Notes under the pieces: model-generated
Told to the model about the DNA's origin: nothing
Seen by the model: the letters and a program-made list of their open reading frames with translations, nothing else
Databases searched by the model: none
DNA from: Paenibacillus sp. FJAT-29882
GTDB taxonomy: Bacteria > Bacillota > Bacilli > Bacillales > DSM-1321
Direction of reading: 5' to 3'
Assembly (NCBI RefSeq): GCF_001510645.1
Contig: NZ_LMVB01000003.1
Span: forward strand, 62,001-126,000
DNA: 64,000 bases
Shown here: piece by piece, positions 28,130 to 43,280 of the stretch
Numbering within the stretch: position 1 is the first letter of the stretch
Layout of the letters: each line of letters begins with the position of its first letter
Made by a program: the position numbers and the translations under genes

Positions 28130-30349
28130 TTGCTGAAAAAATGCTTTTCTTTACTAATCATACTCACTTTTATTTGTACAAGTGTAACGTCAGTAGACGC
28201 GACACAGTTACCGCCATTGCCAAAACAAATTGAATCCAAAAGTATAAAAGCGATTGTGCTGTTAGAAAAGCCTATATCTACTACTGACATTCAAACAATA
28301 CTGACAAAATATCCGTCGCTCAAGCTTAGGAAAGTATTCAAACACGCTATCGTAGGATTTTCCGTTAAAGGGAAAAAGGAAGAAATTATGAGACTTAAAA
28401 AAGAATATGCAATTTCTGCGATAACAGAGGTTTCGGTTTATCGTGTTCAAGCTGATTCAAGCATTCCTTTTATTGGTGCCGATCAAGCTAGGTCTTTTTT
28501 TGATGAAAAAAAACAAAGAATCACGGGAAAAGGTGTAAAGGTTGGCATTATTGATACCGGTATTGACTATACACATCCTGATCTACGAAAAGTGTATAAG
28601 GGAGGCCGTGATTTAGTTGATGGAGACCAAGACCCGATGGAAACGAGAGGACAAGGTGACCAATCGACCATACATGGTACACATGTAGCGGGAATTATCG
28701 CAGCCAATGGGAAAATGAAAGGTGTAGCCCCGGAAGCAGAAGTGATTGCATATCGAGCGCTCGGTCCAGGAGGGACTGGTAATACTGAACAAGTATTAGG
28801 GGCGATTGAAGCGGCGATTGAAGATAAAGTGGATGTGCTTAATTTATCATTAGGGAATGATGTGAATGGTCCGGACTTGCCCATCTCGATTGCGCTAAAT
28901 AAAGCGGTGGAAAGCGGGATCGTCGCGGTTACTTCAAATGGAAACTCAGGTCCGGCAGTATGGACTGTTGGTTCACCAGGCACTGCAGAGAAAGCTATTT
29001 CTGTCGGGGCATCGACACCTCCAATGGTTGTCCCATATATGAAAGTAGGGCTAGGAGCGAGGAAGAAAATGATTCAGTTAATGCCTATGCAAGGGACGGA
29101 ACCATGGGAGCTACGTTTCACACAAGAAATAATGAATGGGGGGAAAGGAAGGGTAGATGATCTAAAACAAGTGAAAGGGAAAATAGCTCTGATAGAGAGG
29201 GGGAGCATATCATTTTCTGAAAAGGTCATCAATGCTAAGAAATCAGGAGCGGTTGCCGTTATTATTTTTAACAATACAGAGGGGAATTTTATCGGCAGTG
29301 TGACAAAAGGTTTGGGTATACCAGTAGTTTCTATTTCAAAAAAGTCGGGAGAGTTGGTAAAGAGGCAGATTCGGTCTAAGCAGTGGAATGTGCAGTTTGA
29401 ATATAAGAAGGAACAAGATCAGTTAGCGGATTTCAGTTCAAGAGGGCCGGTTACAGTAAGTTGGGATATTAAACCGGATCTATTGGCACCGGGAGTGGCG
29501 ATTAATAGTACAATTCCACAGGGATACTTAGAGATGCAGGGGACAAGCATGGCTGCTCCACATGTAGCTGGAGCAAGTGCGCTTATCCTACAGGCACATC
29601 CGGAATGGACACCGGATCAAGTGAAGTCTGCCCTAATGAGTACGTCCAAACCACTGTTGGATAAGAAGGGGAAGTTGTATCGTACATTCGAGCAAGGGGC
29701 AGGGCGACTGCAAATTGATCAAGCTTTAAAGGCAGATACGCTTCTTTACCCAAGTTCTCTTTCGTTTGGGATGTTCACAAAGAAAGAAGGGATTCACGAA
29801 CATGAAGAGAAACTCGTCATTGAAAACACCAGTAAGGAGAAGAAACATTACTCATTTCAGATTCCGATGAAAGAAAAGGGGATTACGTGGGATTTACCAG
29901 CATCCTTTTCCATTCAATCAGGAGAAAAGAAACAAGTCCAGTTAGGATTACAAATAAACCCAGCACTTATGAAAAAGGGAATTTATGATGGTTACTTAAA
30001 GCTGGTTGAAGGCGTGAAGGAAATCAGTCTACCGTTTCTTTATGTGAAGGAGGAACCGAATTATCCAAGAGTAATGGGATTTGAATTCAGCGCCGGTGAT
30101 CAAGAAGGAATATATCGCTATGAAATGTATTTACCACGTGGCGCTGATGAAGTGGGGATTGCACTTTATGATCCAGATAATTTTCGTTTTGTAGGCTATT
30201 TGGATTGGGCGAAAGACGCACCGCAAGGTTTATTTAAGAAGGAATTAGCTAAAGACAAGCTTCCGGTGGCGGGATTGTATACAGCAATAATTTTTGCAAG
30301 GAAATTTGGGAAGGAAGATCAGATTGAAACGACCATCATAATTGAATGA
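28130..30349 (+). CDS. Secreted subtilisin-like serine protease (Vpr type)
   Basis: A 739-residue S8 protease. It has a signal peptide (about 1-25), an inhibitor I9 propeptide (about 35-105), and a catalytic domain with D142 in GIIDTGIDYTHPD, H182 in HGTHVAG and S473 in GTSMAAPH. A protease-associated (PA) domain is inserted at about 300-400 (VKGKIALIERG, KSGAVAVIIFNN). The C-terminal roughly 190 residues are beta-rich. This architecture matches Vpr-type extracellular or wall proteases. The start is TTG 28130, 8-9 nt after AAAGGGG; upstream in-frame GTGs precede that site. No such gene sits here in B. subtilis, so it is a local insertion relative to that order. Confidence 0.92.
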   Translation: MLKKCFSLLIILTFICTSVTSVDATQLPPLPKQIESKSIKAIVLLEKPISTTDIQTILTKYPSLKLRKVFKHAIVGFSVKGKKEEIMRLKKEYAISAITEVSVYRVQADSSIPFIGADQARSFFDEKKQRITGKGVKVGIIDTGIDYTHPDLRKVYKGGRDLVDGDQDPMETRGQGDQSTIHGTHVAGIIAANGKMKGVAPEAEVIAYRALGPGGTGNTEQVLGAIEAAIEDKVDVLNLSLGNDVNGPDLPISIALNKAVESGIVAVTSNGNSGPAVWTVGSPGTAEKAISVGASTPPMVVPYMKVGLGARKKMIQLMPMQGTEPWELRFTQEIMNGGKGRVDDLKQVKGKIALIERGSISFSEKVINAKKSGAVAVIIFNNTEGNFIGSVTKGLGIPVVSISKKSGELVKRQIRSKQWNVQFEYKKEQDQLADFSSRGPVTVSWDIKPDLLAPGVAINSTIPQGYLEMQGTSMAAPHVAGASALILQAHPEWTPDQVKSALMSTSKPLLDKKGKLYRTFEQGAGRLQIDQALKADTLLYPSSLSFGMFTKKEGIHEHEEKLVIENTSKEKKHYSFQIPMKEKGITWDLPASFSIQSGEKKQVQLGLQINPALMKKGIYDGYLKLVEGVKEISLPFLYVKEEPNYPRVMGFEFSAGDQEGIYRYEMYLPRGADEVGIALYDPDNFRFVGYLDWAKDAPQGLFKKELAKDKLPVAGLYTAIIFARKFGKEDQIETTIIIE

Positions 30350-30446
30350 AAAAGGTATTTTTGAAAAAGTCAACAAAAAGGCAAAATACAAATGTGAACA
30401 ATTGGTTAACTATTACCGTTCTGTGACAAAATTCACGAACCACACA

Positions 30447-30476
30447 TTGACATAACCTATTAGGCTATTGTATGCT
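30447..30476 (+). promoter_or_regulatory. Probable promoter of the atp operon
   Basis: TTGACA (30447-30452), an 18-bp spacer and TATGCT (30471-30476). The transcript would have a leader of about 335 nt before atpI. In that leader I see no riboswitch or gene. Confidence 0.55.
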
Positions 30477-30817
30477 AACTAAGGGTGTAAATGGTAGGGG
30501 TTTCAGAGTCTCAAGACGGTTTTTTTGTTTTTTTCTTTCGGAATATTATTCACATCCTCCACAAATTTCGACCGCAAGGATGCACAATATGCGTCAAATA
30601 TCGCAGCCCGTATACGGCAATGGCATAAATGTCAGCGATTCTTTCACAATTTGTCGGTTCATTGTATATGAGCATTTTTAATAAGAAGATGCCAAACCGA
30701 ACGCCTGACACCAAGCCGTAATTTATCACAATCGGTTCTTCTCACTGGACATGCAATACATACTTTTGCGATGCTCCAAAACAGCAAGGAAAATTTTCTC
30801 GGGAGATTAACAAAAAG
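30477..30817 (+). other. Long atp operon leader
   Basis: About 340 nt between the probable promoter and atpI. A 69-codon frame starting at 30472 lacks a ribosome site and recognisable features. No strong hairpin was seen. Confidence 0.35.
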
Positions 30818-31186
30818 ATGCCAGAAATAAACATCGTTTTTAAAAGGCAGAGTAAATACATGGTCTATCTTTTGGCGGCTTTTGTATTAGGCTGGGGATT
30901 TACAAATTACCAAACTGTGTTTGGGGGGCTTTTGCTAGGAACTAGCCTAAGTTTGTACAATTTATGGCTAGTCAATCAAAAGATGAAAAAGTTTGATCAA
31001 GCAATAACCGAAGGGAGAAAGGTTAAATCTCTCGGAACAATGACCAGATTTGCTTCAGCTGGTTTGGCTGTTATTATTGCACTTGAATACCCAGAACATT
31101 TTCATTTAATTAGTGTAGTATTGGGATTGATGACAGCTTATCTTGTCATTATTATAGATTTTTTTATCCACTTAAAACGTCGGTAG
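30818..31186 (+). CDS. atpI: ATP synthase protein I
   Basis: A 122-residue small membrane protein of the AtpI family, with about four hydrophobic segments (for example YLLAAFVLGWGFT and VVLGLMTAYLVIIIDFFI). AtpI assists assembly of the c-ring or Mg handling and is not a stoichiometric subunit. The N-terminal FKRQSKYMVYLL matches Bacillus AtpI. ATG 30818 has a weak GGGAGA site. It is the first gene of the atp operon, 21 bp before atpB. Confidence 0.88.
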   Translation: MPEINIVFKRQSKYMVYLLAAFVLGWGFTNYQTVFGGLLLGTSLSLYNLWLVNQKMKKFDQAITEGRKVKSLGTMTRFASAGLAVIIALEYPEHFHLISVVLGLMTAYLVIIIDFFIHLKRR

Positions 31187-31207
31187 TGGGAAGAGAGGTG
31201 AATATAG

Positions 31208-31903
<696 letters not shown>

Positions 31904-31924
31904 TTATAAGTTCATAAGAACTAA

Positions 31925-32185
<261 letters not shown>

Positions 32186-32210
32186 TAGAACCATTAAAAA
32201 GTTCAAAAAT

Positions 32211-32245
32211 GGCGAAGTTCGTTTCATGTGAACCTTCGCCTTTCC
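32211..32245 (+). terminator. Hairpin 1 between atpE and atpF
   Basis: GGCGAAGTTC pairs with GAACCTTCGCC (one bulged base) around a 9-nt loop, followed by the T-rich TTTCCTTTAT. It could be a partial terminator or an mRNA-stabilising 3' end for atpE. Confidence 0.6.
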
Positions 32246-32305
32246 TTTATGTCCATATTCAGTATTCATCATATTGCTGAAGAAAATACTATAAAAAAAA
32301 TAAAC

Positions 32306-34972
<2,667 letters not shown>

Positions 34973-35009
34973 TCGGCCTAATTAAATTTTACAAGGGTGG
35001 TGAGAATGA

Positions 35010-35867
<858 letters not shown>

Positions 35868-35939
35868 ACTAAAGTGTCTTAAAAATATATGGACCAGGTA
35901 AGCCGAGACGATTGCTTCCTGTTCTACAATCATAGATAG

Positions 35940-37367
<1,428 letters not shown>

Positions 37368-37370
37368 TAA

Positions 37371-37793
<423 letters not shown>

Positions 37794-37805
37794 TACTTAA
37801 TAAGT

Positions 37806-37931
37806 GGTTATCCCAAGAGGGTTTGACCTCACACTCTAAATTCCGTTTATAGTTTCATTTTCCGTCTCATAAACGATATTTAGTAGATGTGGGGTCTGAT
37901 TCTTTCGCTATGGGATAGCCCTTATTTTTTG
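37806..37931. repeat. R4b: ~125-bp inverted repeat after atpC
   Basis: GGTTATCCCA / TGGGATAGCC outer arms, then AGGGTTTGACC / GGGTCTGATTCTT, CTCACA / ATGTGG, CTAAAT / ATTTAG and CGTTTAT / ATAAACG, with a T-run after the 3' arm. It shares blocks CCTCACA, CCGTTTAT, CGTCTCATAAACGATAT and ATGTGGGGT with R4a. Likely terminator of the atp operon. Confidence 0.8.
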
Positions 37932-37960
37932 AACATCATCATATGTTTGTTTGGTGCTTT

Positions 37961-38066
37961 ACCCTACTCTTAATGGGCAGTAAGACCCCCGCCTCAAGGC
38001 TTAGAGGAATCGAAGGAGCGTAGGATAAAGAAACCTCTCACTAATTGAAGTTTTACTTTAGTTACA
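37961..38066 (-). repeat. R3f: degenerate copy of repeat R3
   Basis: On the minus strand it reads AAAGTAAAACTTCAATTAGTGAG near its start, matching the R3 head GTGAAACTTCAATCAGTGGG. A GGGGGTCTTACTGCCCATTAA end follows further on. The remaining DNA up to ywzB (38067-38155) is AT-rich. Confidence 0.45.
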
Positions 38067-38155
38067 AAAGATCGCAAAATTTCTCTTTTTCTATGAATTT
38101 TTTTTAAAATTTTTGGCCATATTTCCTTTTAAATTCCAAGTTCCAAACAGTTATG

Positions 38156-38164
38156 TGCTATAAT
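38156..38164 (+). promoter_or_regulatory. Extended -10 promoter of ywzB
   Basis: TGCTATAAT, an extended -10 (TGnTATAAT), 33 bp before the ywzB start. There is no good -35. Confidence 0.5.
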
Positions 38165-38197
38165 AGGGACTGGGTGTTTTTTTAAGGAGGATTATGT

Positions 38198-38437
38198 ATG
38201 TTTTCAGCATTTAGCCAACAGGCGCTGATTGGAATTGTTTCACACCTGTTTTTTATTGCCGTAACGTGGTGGGCTCTCCAAGCTTTAAATTTCGAGAAGC
38301 TGTTAAAAGCAAACTCCGTATTGAAGGCAAGAGTTCTGTACACACTTTTGACAGTTGCAATTGGATCAGCTGTAAGCAATTTCTTCTTAGATTACCTCTT
38401 TTATTCGCAGCAACTTCCATATATGTTTAATCAGTAA
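38198..38437 (+). CDS. ywzB: DUF1146 small membrane protein YwzB
   Basis: A 79-residue protein of the YwzB/DUF1146 family with two hydrophobic segments (about 10-32, LIGIVSHLFFIAVTWWAL; about 45-70). Function unknown. Its place after atpC and before ywmB-murAA is conserved in Bacillus. RBS AAGGAGG precedes ATG. Confidence 0.85.
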   Translation: MFSAFSQQALIGIVSHLFFIAVTWWALQALNFEKLLKANSVLKARVLYTLLTVAIGSAVSNFFLDYLFYSQQLPYMFNQ

Positions 38438-38534
38438 CACTGATGTTTTAAGATTTTGTCAATTACTGACGATACATTTTAAGTATGTCTTACCTCCCTA
38501 CCGGAAAAGATGGTACCAAAGGGAGGGATTCAAA

Positions 38535-39272
38535 GTGAAAAAAACGTTAACATACATCGTGTTTCTTGGTTTTATACTGATTTTCCTTGGGAATAGTACA
38601 AGTGTAGCTAAGAATAAGTCAGATATAGAAAAAATAATCAAACAGCTAGAAGCGAACATAAATATAGAAATAGGCGATTGGTCTGTATATGCACGTGAAA
38701 AAACTTTGATGATTGAAACAAGGAAAGACTTCAATAAAGAAGTGAAGAAACTTCAAAGAATATTTCCCGACTTCACCTGGACAATTACAGCTGAAGAGGA
38801 GAAATGGACAGCCACTGCGACATATGTGGATCCACAAACAAATTTAACAGAATCGCTTCATTTAATGTCTACTCAAGAAAAATCTGATATTGTAAGCTAT
38901 CTGATTTATGAGGCTAAAGGTCATAGCTGGAATGCAGATTATTCCTCCTTTATTGAAGGGGATTTCCAAGACAGGAAAAAAGTCATATTTCGAGGGAAAC
39001 CGGCAACTTTCACTTGTGTTAAAGGGACATTCAATGATAATATTGATACGGTTTTAACCTCGGAATCTATAAAGCTATTAGGTTTATTTCAGGCAGAGGA
39101 AATGGAAAGCATAAAGGAGCCTCATTTTATCTCGGTGTCTGCAAAATCTAACATGTTTACCGAAACATTGACACATGAATCTATGAACTTGCAACTTGCG
39201 TTAAGAACAGATGGATTGGGCGAAAAAACAACCTTTGTAGTTGGCACACCCATCATTACGTTTGAATATTAA
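38535..39272 (+). CDS. ywmB: YwmB family protein
   Basis: A 245-residue secreted or membrane-anchored protein of the YwmB family (annotated as TATA-box-binding-like by fold; no DNA-binding role is known). An N-terminal signal-like segment (about 4-26, LTYIVFLGFILIFLGNS) is followed by a soluble domain. The function is unknown. It directly precedes murAA (32 bp), as in B. subtilis. RBS AAAGGGAGGG precedes GTG/ATG-type start MKKTLTYIV. Confidence 0.83.
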   Translation: MKKTLTYIVFLGFILIFLGNSTSVAKNKSDIEKIIKQLEANINIEIGDWSVYAREKTLMIETRKDFNKEVKKLQRIFPDFTWTITAEEEKWTATATYVDPQTNLTESLHLMSTQEKSDIVSYLIYEAKGHSWNADYSSFIEGDFQDRKKVIFRGKPATFTCVKGTFNDNIDTVLTSESIKLLGLFQAEEMESIKEPHFISVSAKSNMFTETLTHESMNLQLALRTDGLGEKTTFVVGTPIITFEY

Positions 39273-39304
39273 TATAGAGAAATTGGACGCGGAGGGGAAT
39301 ACTC

Positions 39305-40609
39305 TTGGAAAAAATCATCGTCCGCGGCGGTAGAAGGCTTAGCGGAATTGTTAAAGTAGAGGGAGCAAAAAATGCCGTTTTGCCGGTTATCGCCGCAACA
39401 CTATTGGCTAGTGATGGAAAAAGCATTATTAAGGACGTTCCAACGCTCTCCGATGTATATACAATTAATGAAGTATTGCGCAACTTGAATGCTGAGGTTG
39501 CCTTTGATAATAATGAAGTTACTGTAGATGCATCTAGAGGGCTATTAGATGAAGCGCCGTTCGAATATGTTCGAAAAATGCGTGCTTCTGTATTGGTTAT
39601 GGGTTCTTTACTAGCAAGAAATGGGCGTGCTCGTGTAGCATTACCTGGTGGATGCGCAATCGGTTCGCGTCCTATTGACCAGCACTTAAAAGGCTTTGAA
39701 GCAATGGGTGCGAAAGTGAAAGTTGGAAATGGCTTTATTGAGGCTGAAGTGAATGGCCGACTCAAGGGGGCAAGAGTATATCTTGATTTCCCAAGTGTAG
39801 GGGCAACAGAAAATATTATGATGGCTGCAACACTTGCAAAAGGTATAACTGTGCTCGAAAACGTTGCCAAGGAACCAGAAATTGTGGATCTTGCTAACTT
39901 CCTGAATAAAATGGGAGCAAAGGTTAAAGGTGCAGGAACAGGTACATTGAAAATTGAAGGTGTAGAAAAGTTATACGGTGCTGAACATTCAATCATTCCA
40001 GACCGCGTTGAAGCTGGTACATTCATGGTAGCTGCTGCAATTACGGGTGGTAATGTCCTTGTCAAAGGAGCAGTTCCAGAACATCTCACTTCTTTAATTG
40101 CAAAAATGGAAGAAATGGGTGTCGAAATTCACGAAGAATATGAAGGGTTACGTGTAATTGGTCCAGACTCTTTAAAGGCTATCGATATTAAAACGATGCC
40201 TCACCCAGGATTTCCAACTGACATGCAGTCACAAATGATGGCATTGTTGTTGCAAGCTAAGGGAACAAGCATGATTACAGAAACAGTATTCGAAAACCGC
40301 TTCATGCATGTTGAAGAATTCCGTCGTATGAATGCAAATGTTAAAATTGAAGGCAGATCGGTCATCATAAATGGACCATCCAATCTTCAAGGAGCAGAAG
40401 TAGCAGCTACCGATCTACGTGCTGCAGCGGCTCTTGTTTTAACAGGCTTGGTAGCTGAAGGGGTAACACGTGTAACGGAATTAAAGCATCTTGACCGCGG
40501 CTATGTGGACTTCCACGGTAAATTAGCAGCTCTAGGGGCAGATGTTGAACGTGTAAACGACGAACATACAATTGAAATTAAAAACATTGCAGCAGATTTG
40601 AATGCATAA
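39305..40609 (+). CDS. murAA: UDP-GlcNAc 1-carboxyvinyltransferase 1 (MurAA)
   Basis: A 434-residue MurA, expected to be the main enzyme of the first committed peptidoglycan step. The catalytic and fosfomycin-reactive residue is C117 in [13 protein letters not shown]; the PEP/UDP-GlcNAc loop [13 protein letters not shown] is at the N-terminus. TTG start 39305 (MEKIIVRGG), 8 nt after CGGAGGGG, aligns with B. subtilis MurAA. The paralogue is at 10602. A strong terminator follows. Confidence 0.97.
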   Translation: MEKIIVRGGRRLSGIVKVEGAKNAVLPVIAATLLASDGKSIIKDVPTLSDVYTINEVLRNLNAEVAFDNNEVTVDASRGLLDEAPFEYVRKMRASVLVMGSLLARNGRARVALPGGCAIGSRPIDQHLKGFEAMGAKVKVGNGFIEAEVNGRLKGARVYLDFPSVGATENIMMAATLAKGITVLENVAKEPEIVDLANFLNKMGAKVKGAGTGTLKIEGVEKLYGAEHSIIPDRVEAGTFMVAAAITGGNVLVKGAVPEHLTSLIAKMEEMGVEIHEEYEGLRVIGPDSLKAIDIKTMPHPGFPTDMQSQMMALLLQAKGTSMITETVFENRFMHVEEFRRMNANVKIEGRSVIINGPSNLQGAEVAATDLRAAAALVLTGLVAEGVTRVTELKHLDRGYVDFHGKLAALGADVERVNDEHTIEIKNIAADLNA

Positions 40610-40620
40610 TTGATAATAGT

Positions 40621-40657
40621 GGCTGGACTTTGAATGTGAAGTCCAGCTTCTTTTTTT
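40621..40657 (+). terminator. Terminator after murAA
   Basis: GCTGGACTT / AAGTCCAGC with an 8-nt loop and a TTCTTTTTTT tail. Confidence 0.88.
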
Positions 40658-41027
40658 GTTGTCCAATGCTTGCAAATGAGTTTGGCTTAATCTATCCCCG
40701 GCTGTAACACCCCACAGATGGAAGTTTCTCTTCCACTAACTTTATGACCTCCCTGCTAAGCTAAGCGATGATTCCCTAAGTTTACTTTACTCTCCAACTT
40801 GATCAAAATACCCACCAGAATGGAACAAAACGAAAGCCTTATGAAAGGAAAACATTTTTTCGTATTGGTATCAGTAAACTTCTAGAAAAACAGTGCATAG
40901 TTACGGCTAATAAGCTATGAACATACTAAGGTAGTTTCAAAATAAAGGTCATAATTGCTTGTCCCAACCCATATATTTGTCATGAGAGAAGGGGAGGTGT
41001 GGGAACGTAGGACTCTCCCATTCGAAA
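40658..41027. other. murAA-spoIID intergenic region
   Basis: 370 bp before repeat R3a. A fragment CCCACAGATGGAAGTTTCTC (40711-40730) looks like a decayed R3 end. I see no gene. The sigma-E promoter of spoIID should lie between here and 41157 but could not be fixed; GCTACAATT near 41113 is a possible -10. Confidence 0.35.
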
Positions 41028-41092
41028 GATAAAGTGAAACTTCGATCAGCGGGATGCAAGTCCCCACTGATAGTTAGTTGAACCGGGATAAA
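41028..41092 (+). repeat. R3a: hairpin repeat upstream of spoIID
   Basis: AAAGTGAAACTTCGATCAGCGGG ... CCCCACTGATAGTTAGTTG then AACCGGGATAAAA (each quoted part abbreviated from 41028-41092). The core GATCAGCGGG / CCCCACTGATAG forms the stem. The GGGATAAAA tail recurs in R3e. Confidence 0.8.
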
Positions 41093-41157
41093 ATGATAGA
41101 GGACTCGTTTCTGCTACAATTCCGCCTTCAATGCATACAAAGGGAGGCCCGGGAATA

Positions 41158-42180
41158 TTGAGAGCATTTAAGCCGATCATCACACTATTTTTAACTGTAG
41201 CATTTGTTACACTTATGATCCCTGCATTACTTGTGCTTCCATTTTCAAAAGATAAAGAGGGTGGTAAATTATCCGAAGCTGTGGAGCAACCCATAGAAAA
41301 TGTTGACACAACAGAGGTGTCAGGTGTAGATGTCGCTGTGTATCGATCTGCCGAAGAAGAGATTCAAACGATTCCGTTAGAATCATACGTTGTCGGTGTG
41401 GTGGCAACAGAAATGTATGCAGATTTTGAATTAGAAGCATTAAAAGCTCAGTCTCTGGCAGCGAGGACGTATATTGTGGATTTGTTGCTGACAGATAATG
41501 TTGTTGGAGTACCAAAAGGAGCCGATGTGACAGATACGGAATTGCATCAGGTGTATCGAAATGATGCGGAGCTGAAGAAATCGTGGGGTTCCGATTATAC
41601 ATGGAAAATCAAGAAGATTAAAGATGCGGTAAATGCGACAAAAGGGCAAATTTTAACGTATGATGGCAAACCGATCACAGCGTCCTTCTTCTCAACTAGC
41701 AATGGGTATACCGAGAATTCAGAAGATATTTGGACAAGTGCTTATCCTTATCTAAAAAGTGTGGCAAGTCCTTGGGATAAATCATCACCGAAGTTTTATA
41801 ATAATGAAACGATATCCGTAGCTGATTTTCAAAAAAGATTAGGTGTTAAACTGCCAGCAGGAAATGAAATCGGTACTGTAAAGGCTCGTACAAAAGGAAA
41901 TCGAGTAAGTAAGGTGGTTATAGCAGGCAAAGAACTAACTGGAGTGGAAGTTCGTGATAGCTTGGGCCTGAAATCAACAGACTTTACTTGGGAGCGAAAA
42001 GGCAAGAACATTATCATTACGACGAGGGGTTTCGGTCATGGAGTTGGAATGAGCCAGTACGGTGCGAATGGAATGGCTATAGAAGGGAAAAAATCTGATG
42101 AAATTGTAAAATATTATTATCAAGGTGTTACGATTCAGCCTTCGAACGCAATATTGAATACCATCACAGCAAAAAAGTAA
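41158..42180 (+). CDS. spoIID: Stage II sporulation protein D
   Basis: A 340-residue SpoIID, the lytic transglycosylase of the DMP complex that thins septal peptidoglycan to drive engulfment. It has an N-terminal membrane anchor (about 4-30, TLFLTVAFVTLMIPALLVLPF). The SpoIID domain has ESYVVGVVATEMYADFELEALKAQSLAARTY, with the catalytic Glu in ATEM, and STSNGYTE and GFGHGVGMSQYGA further on. The start is TTG 41158 after AAAGGGAGGCCC; an in-frame ATG at 41131 precedes that site. Known to be sigma-E dependent. R3 copies flank it on both sides. Confidence 0.95.
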   Translation: MRAFKPIITLFLTVAFVTLMIPALLVLPFSKDKEGGKLSEAVEQPIENVDTTEVSGVDVAVYRSAEEEIQTIPLESYVVGVVATEMYADFELEALKAQSLAARTYIVDLLLTDNVVGVPKGADVTDTELHQVYRNDAELKKSWGSDYTWKIKKIKDAVNATKGQILTYDGKPITASFFSTSNGYTENSEDIWTSAYPYLKSVASPWDKSSPKFYNNETISVADFQKRLGVKLPAGNEIGTVKARTKGNRVSKVVIAGKELTGVEVRDSLGLKSTDFTWERKGKNIIITTRGFGHGVGMSQYGANGMAIEGKKSDEIVKYYYQGVTIQPSNAILNTITAKK

Positions 42181-42270
42181 GGCTAGGCTAAACAATATGA
42201 TTGGTAATTAGATCTTTGGCCGCATAAGCTTTTCAGTCAGAGCTAAAGGGGCCAAAGATCGACATCATCA

Positions 42271-42315
42271 GAGAAAGTGAAATCTCCCTCACTGACGGTT
42301 AGTTGAACCAATCAA
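42271..42315 (+). repeat. R3b: degenerate hairpin repeat after spoIID
   Basis: AGAAAGTGAAATCTCCCTC then ACTGACGGTTAGTTGAACC. It keeps both ends of R3 with the loop half missing. Confidence 0.6.
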
Positions 42316-42392
42316 TCGGACCTTTACGTGCAGTTGTCCCCCCACTTATCTCCTTTGTTCCTCATAAGCGTGAGATAAAATAGCAATGAAAT

Positions 42393-42448
42393 AAAAAAAA
42401 GGCTGTCTCAAAAGCCAAGGATCAAATCCTTATGAGACAGCCTTTTTC
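42393..42448. terminator. Bidirectional terminator, spoIID / VanZ-like
   Basis: AAAAAAAAGGCTGTCTCAAAAG ... TTATGAGACAGCCTTTTT: a perfect AGGCTGTCTCA / TGAGACAGCCT stem with A- and T-runs on the two sides. The 3' arm encodes the last residues (KKAVS) of the convergent VanZ-like gene. Confidence 0.85.
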
Positions 42449-42861
42449 GTCATTTTTTCAATGATTGTAAGAAAACCACGATGATGCTTGAAATAGTGAT
42501 AGCGTACATGGAAATAAGCAGCTAACACGCCAATTACATCTTTGATAACATCAATAAGGCTTGCTGAGCGGGCAGGTATGAAGGATTGGTGTATTTCATC
42601 ACAAACGCCATACAAACACGCTAAAATGGCAGCTAGGATACTCCAGGAGCTGGTTAATTTACTATGAGCAGCAAGAGCAGCAGCGAACAGCATATAAAGA
42701 ATCGCAAATTCAACCAAATGAAGAGCTTCCTTGATGAAATGATCGACAGAAGAGGATGGAAGATCGAGAATTAAATCATCAGGCTGACTAGACATATACC
42801 AAATAGCTCCCATATAAACAAACGGCAGAACCGTCAAGAATAGCTTCAAGAATTTTCTCAT
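42430..42861 (-). CDS. VanZ-like family membrane protein
   Basis: A 143-residue protein with about four membrane segments and the VanZ-family signature CDEIHQSFIPARSASLIDVIKD (residues about 88-109, here split by its conserved D-E-x-H-Q and R-x-x-S-x-x-D positions). VanZ relatives affect teicoplanin susceptibility in enterococci; the function in Bacillus is unknown. RBS AAAGGAAG lies 9 nt before ATG (42861). It is convergent with spoIID; repeat R1c lies about 125 bp upstream in the same orientation. Confidence 0.85.
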   Translation of the reverse strand: MRKFLKLFLTVLPFVYMGAIWYMSSQPDDLILDLPSSSVDHFIKEALHLVEFAILYMLFAAALAAHSKLTSSWSILAAILACLYGVCDEIHQSFIPARSASLIDVIKDVIGVLAAYFHVRYHYFKHHRGFLTIIEKMTKKAVS

Positions 42862-42985
42862 GAATGAATACTTCCTTTAGTAAGTGATTGTTGCCATTGT
42901 ATCAAGAATTTTCTTATAGGGAAAGAACAAAGCGTAAGCGACTTGAAAAAGGCGGAATGGCGAAATTCCATAAAAAAACATATTT

Positions 42986-43160
42986 TTCATCTTACGAAAC
43001 GGTACCATTACCACACGTATCACACTAAACTCGCCTAATCACAATGGCAGCGGTGCGAAGCTGAATTTTGAAGTACTTTCTATAATAAAATCAGTTAGTT
43101 GCTAATTAGACTAGAGATATTTAGAAAGTAGCGAAGCCCCACTCCCATACCCTTAAAGGA
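42986..43160 (-). repeat. R1c: copy of repeat R1 upstream of the VanZ-like gene
   Basis: On the minus strand it reads GAGTGGGGCTTCGC, then ACTTTCTA ... TATAGAAAGT, then CAGCTTCGCACCGC, CCATTGTGATTAGGCGAG. The ACTTTC / GAAAGT arms pair better here than in R1a or R1b. It points towards the VanZ-like gene. Confidence 0.7.
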
Positions 43161-43230
43161 ATGAAATAATTACCATGCATAAAAAATTCAAGTTAAACAA
43201 AAAATAAATCTAAAAAAGTTTTATGGCAGA

Positions 43231-43260
43231 TGTATATAATTGCAGCAATCTGTTCAGAAT
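43231..43260 (+). promoter_or_regulatory. Sigma-F-type promoter of spoIIQ
   Basis: TGTATA (43231-43236), a 15-bp spacer and GTTCAGAAT (43252-43260), one mismatch to GGNNANANT. It lies 20 bp before the spoIIQ start. spoIIQ is a known sigma-F gene. Confidence 0.6.
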
Positions 43261-43280
43261 GATTGCTGAGGTGATTAATT

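Noticed and set aside
30472..30681. 69-codon frame in the atp leader
   Set aside because: Begins at the -10 of the probable promoter, has no ribosome site, and its composition (Cys/Phe/Ser) is not protein-like.
39256..40089. 277-codon reading frame on the minus strand
   Set aside because: Lies entirely opposite murAA, has no ribosome site, and its Ser/Thr/Pro-rich translation is typical of an antisense shadow of a GC-biased gene.
41092..41125. Sigma-E promoter for spoIID
   Set aside because: GCTACAATT is a partial -10 match and no acceptable -35 is present at 13-15 bp.
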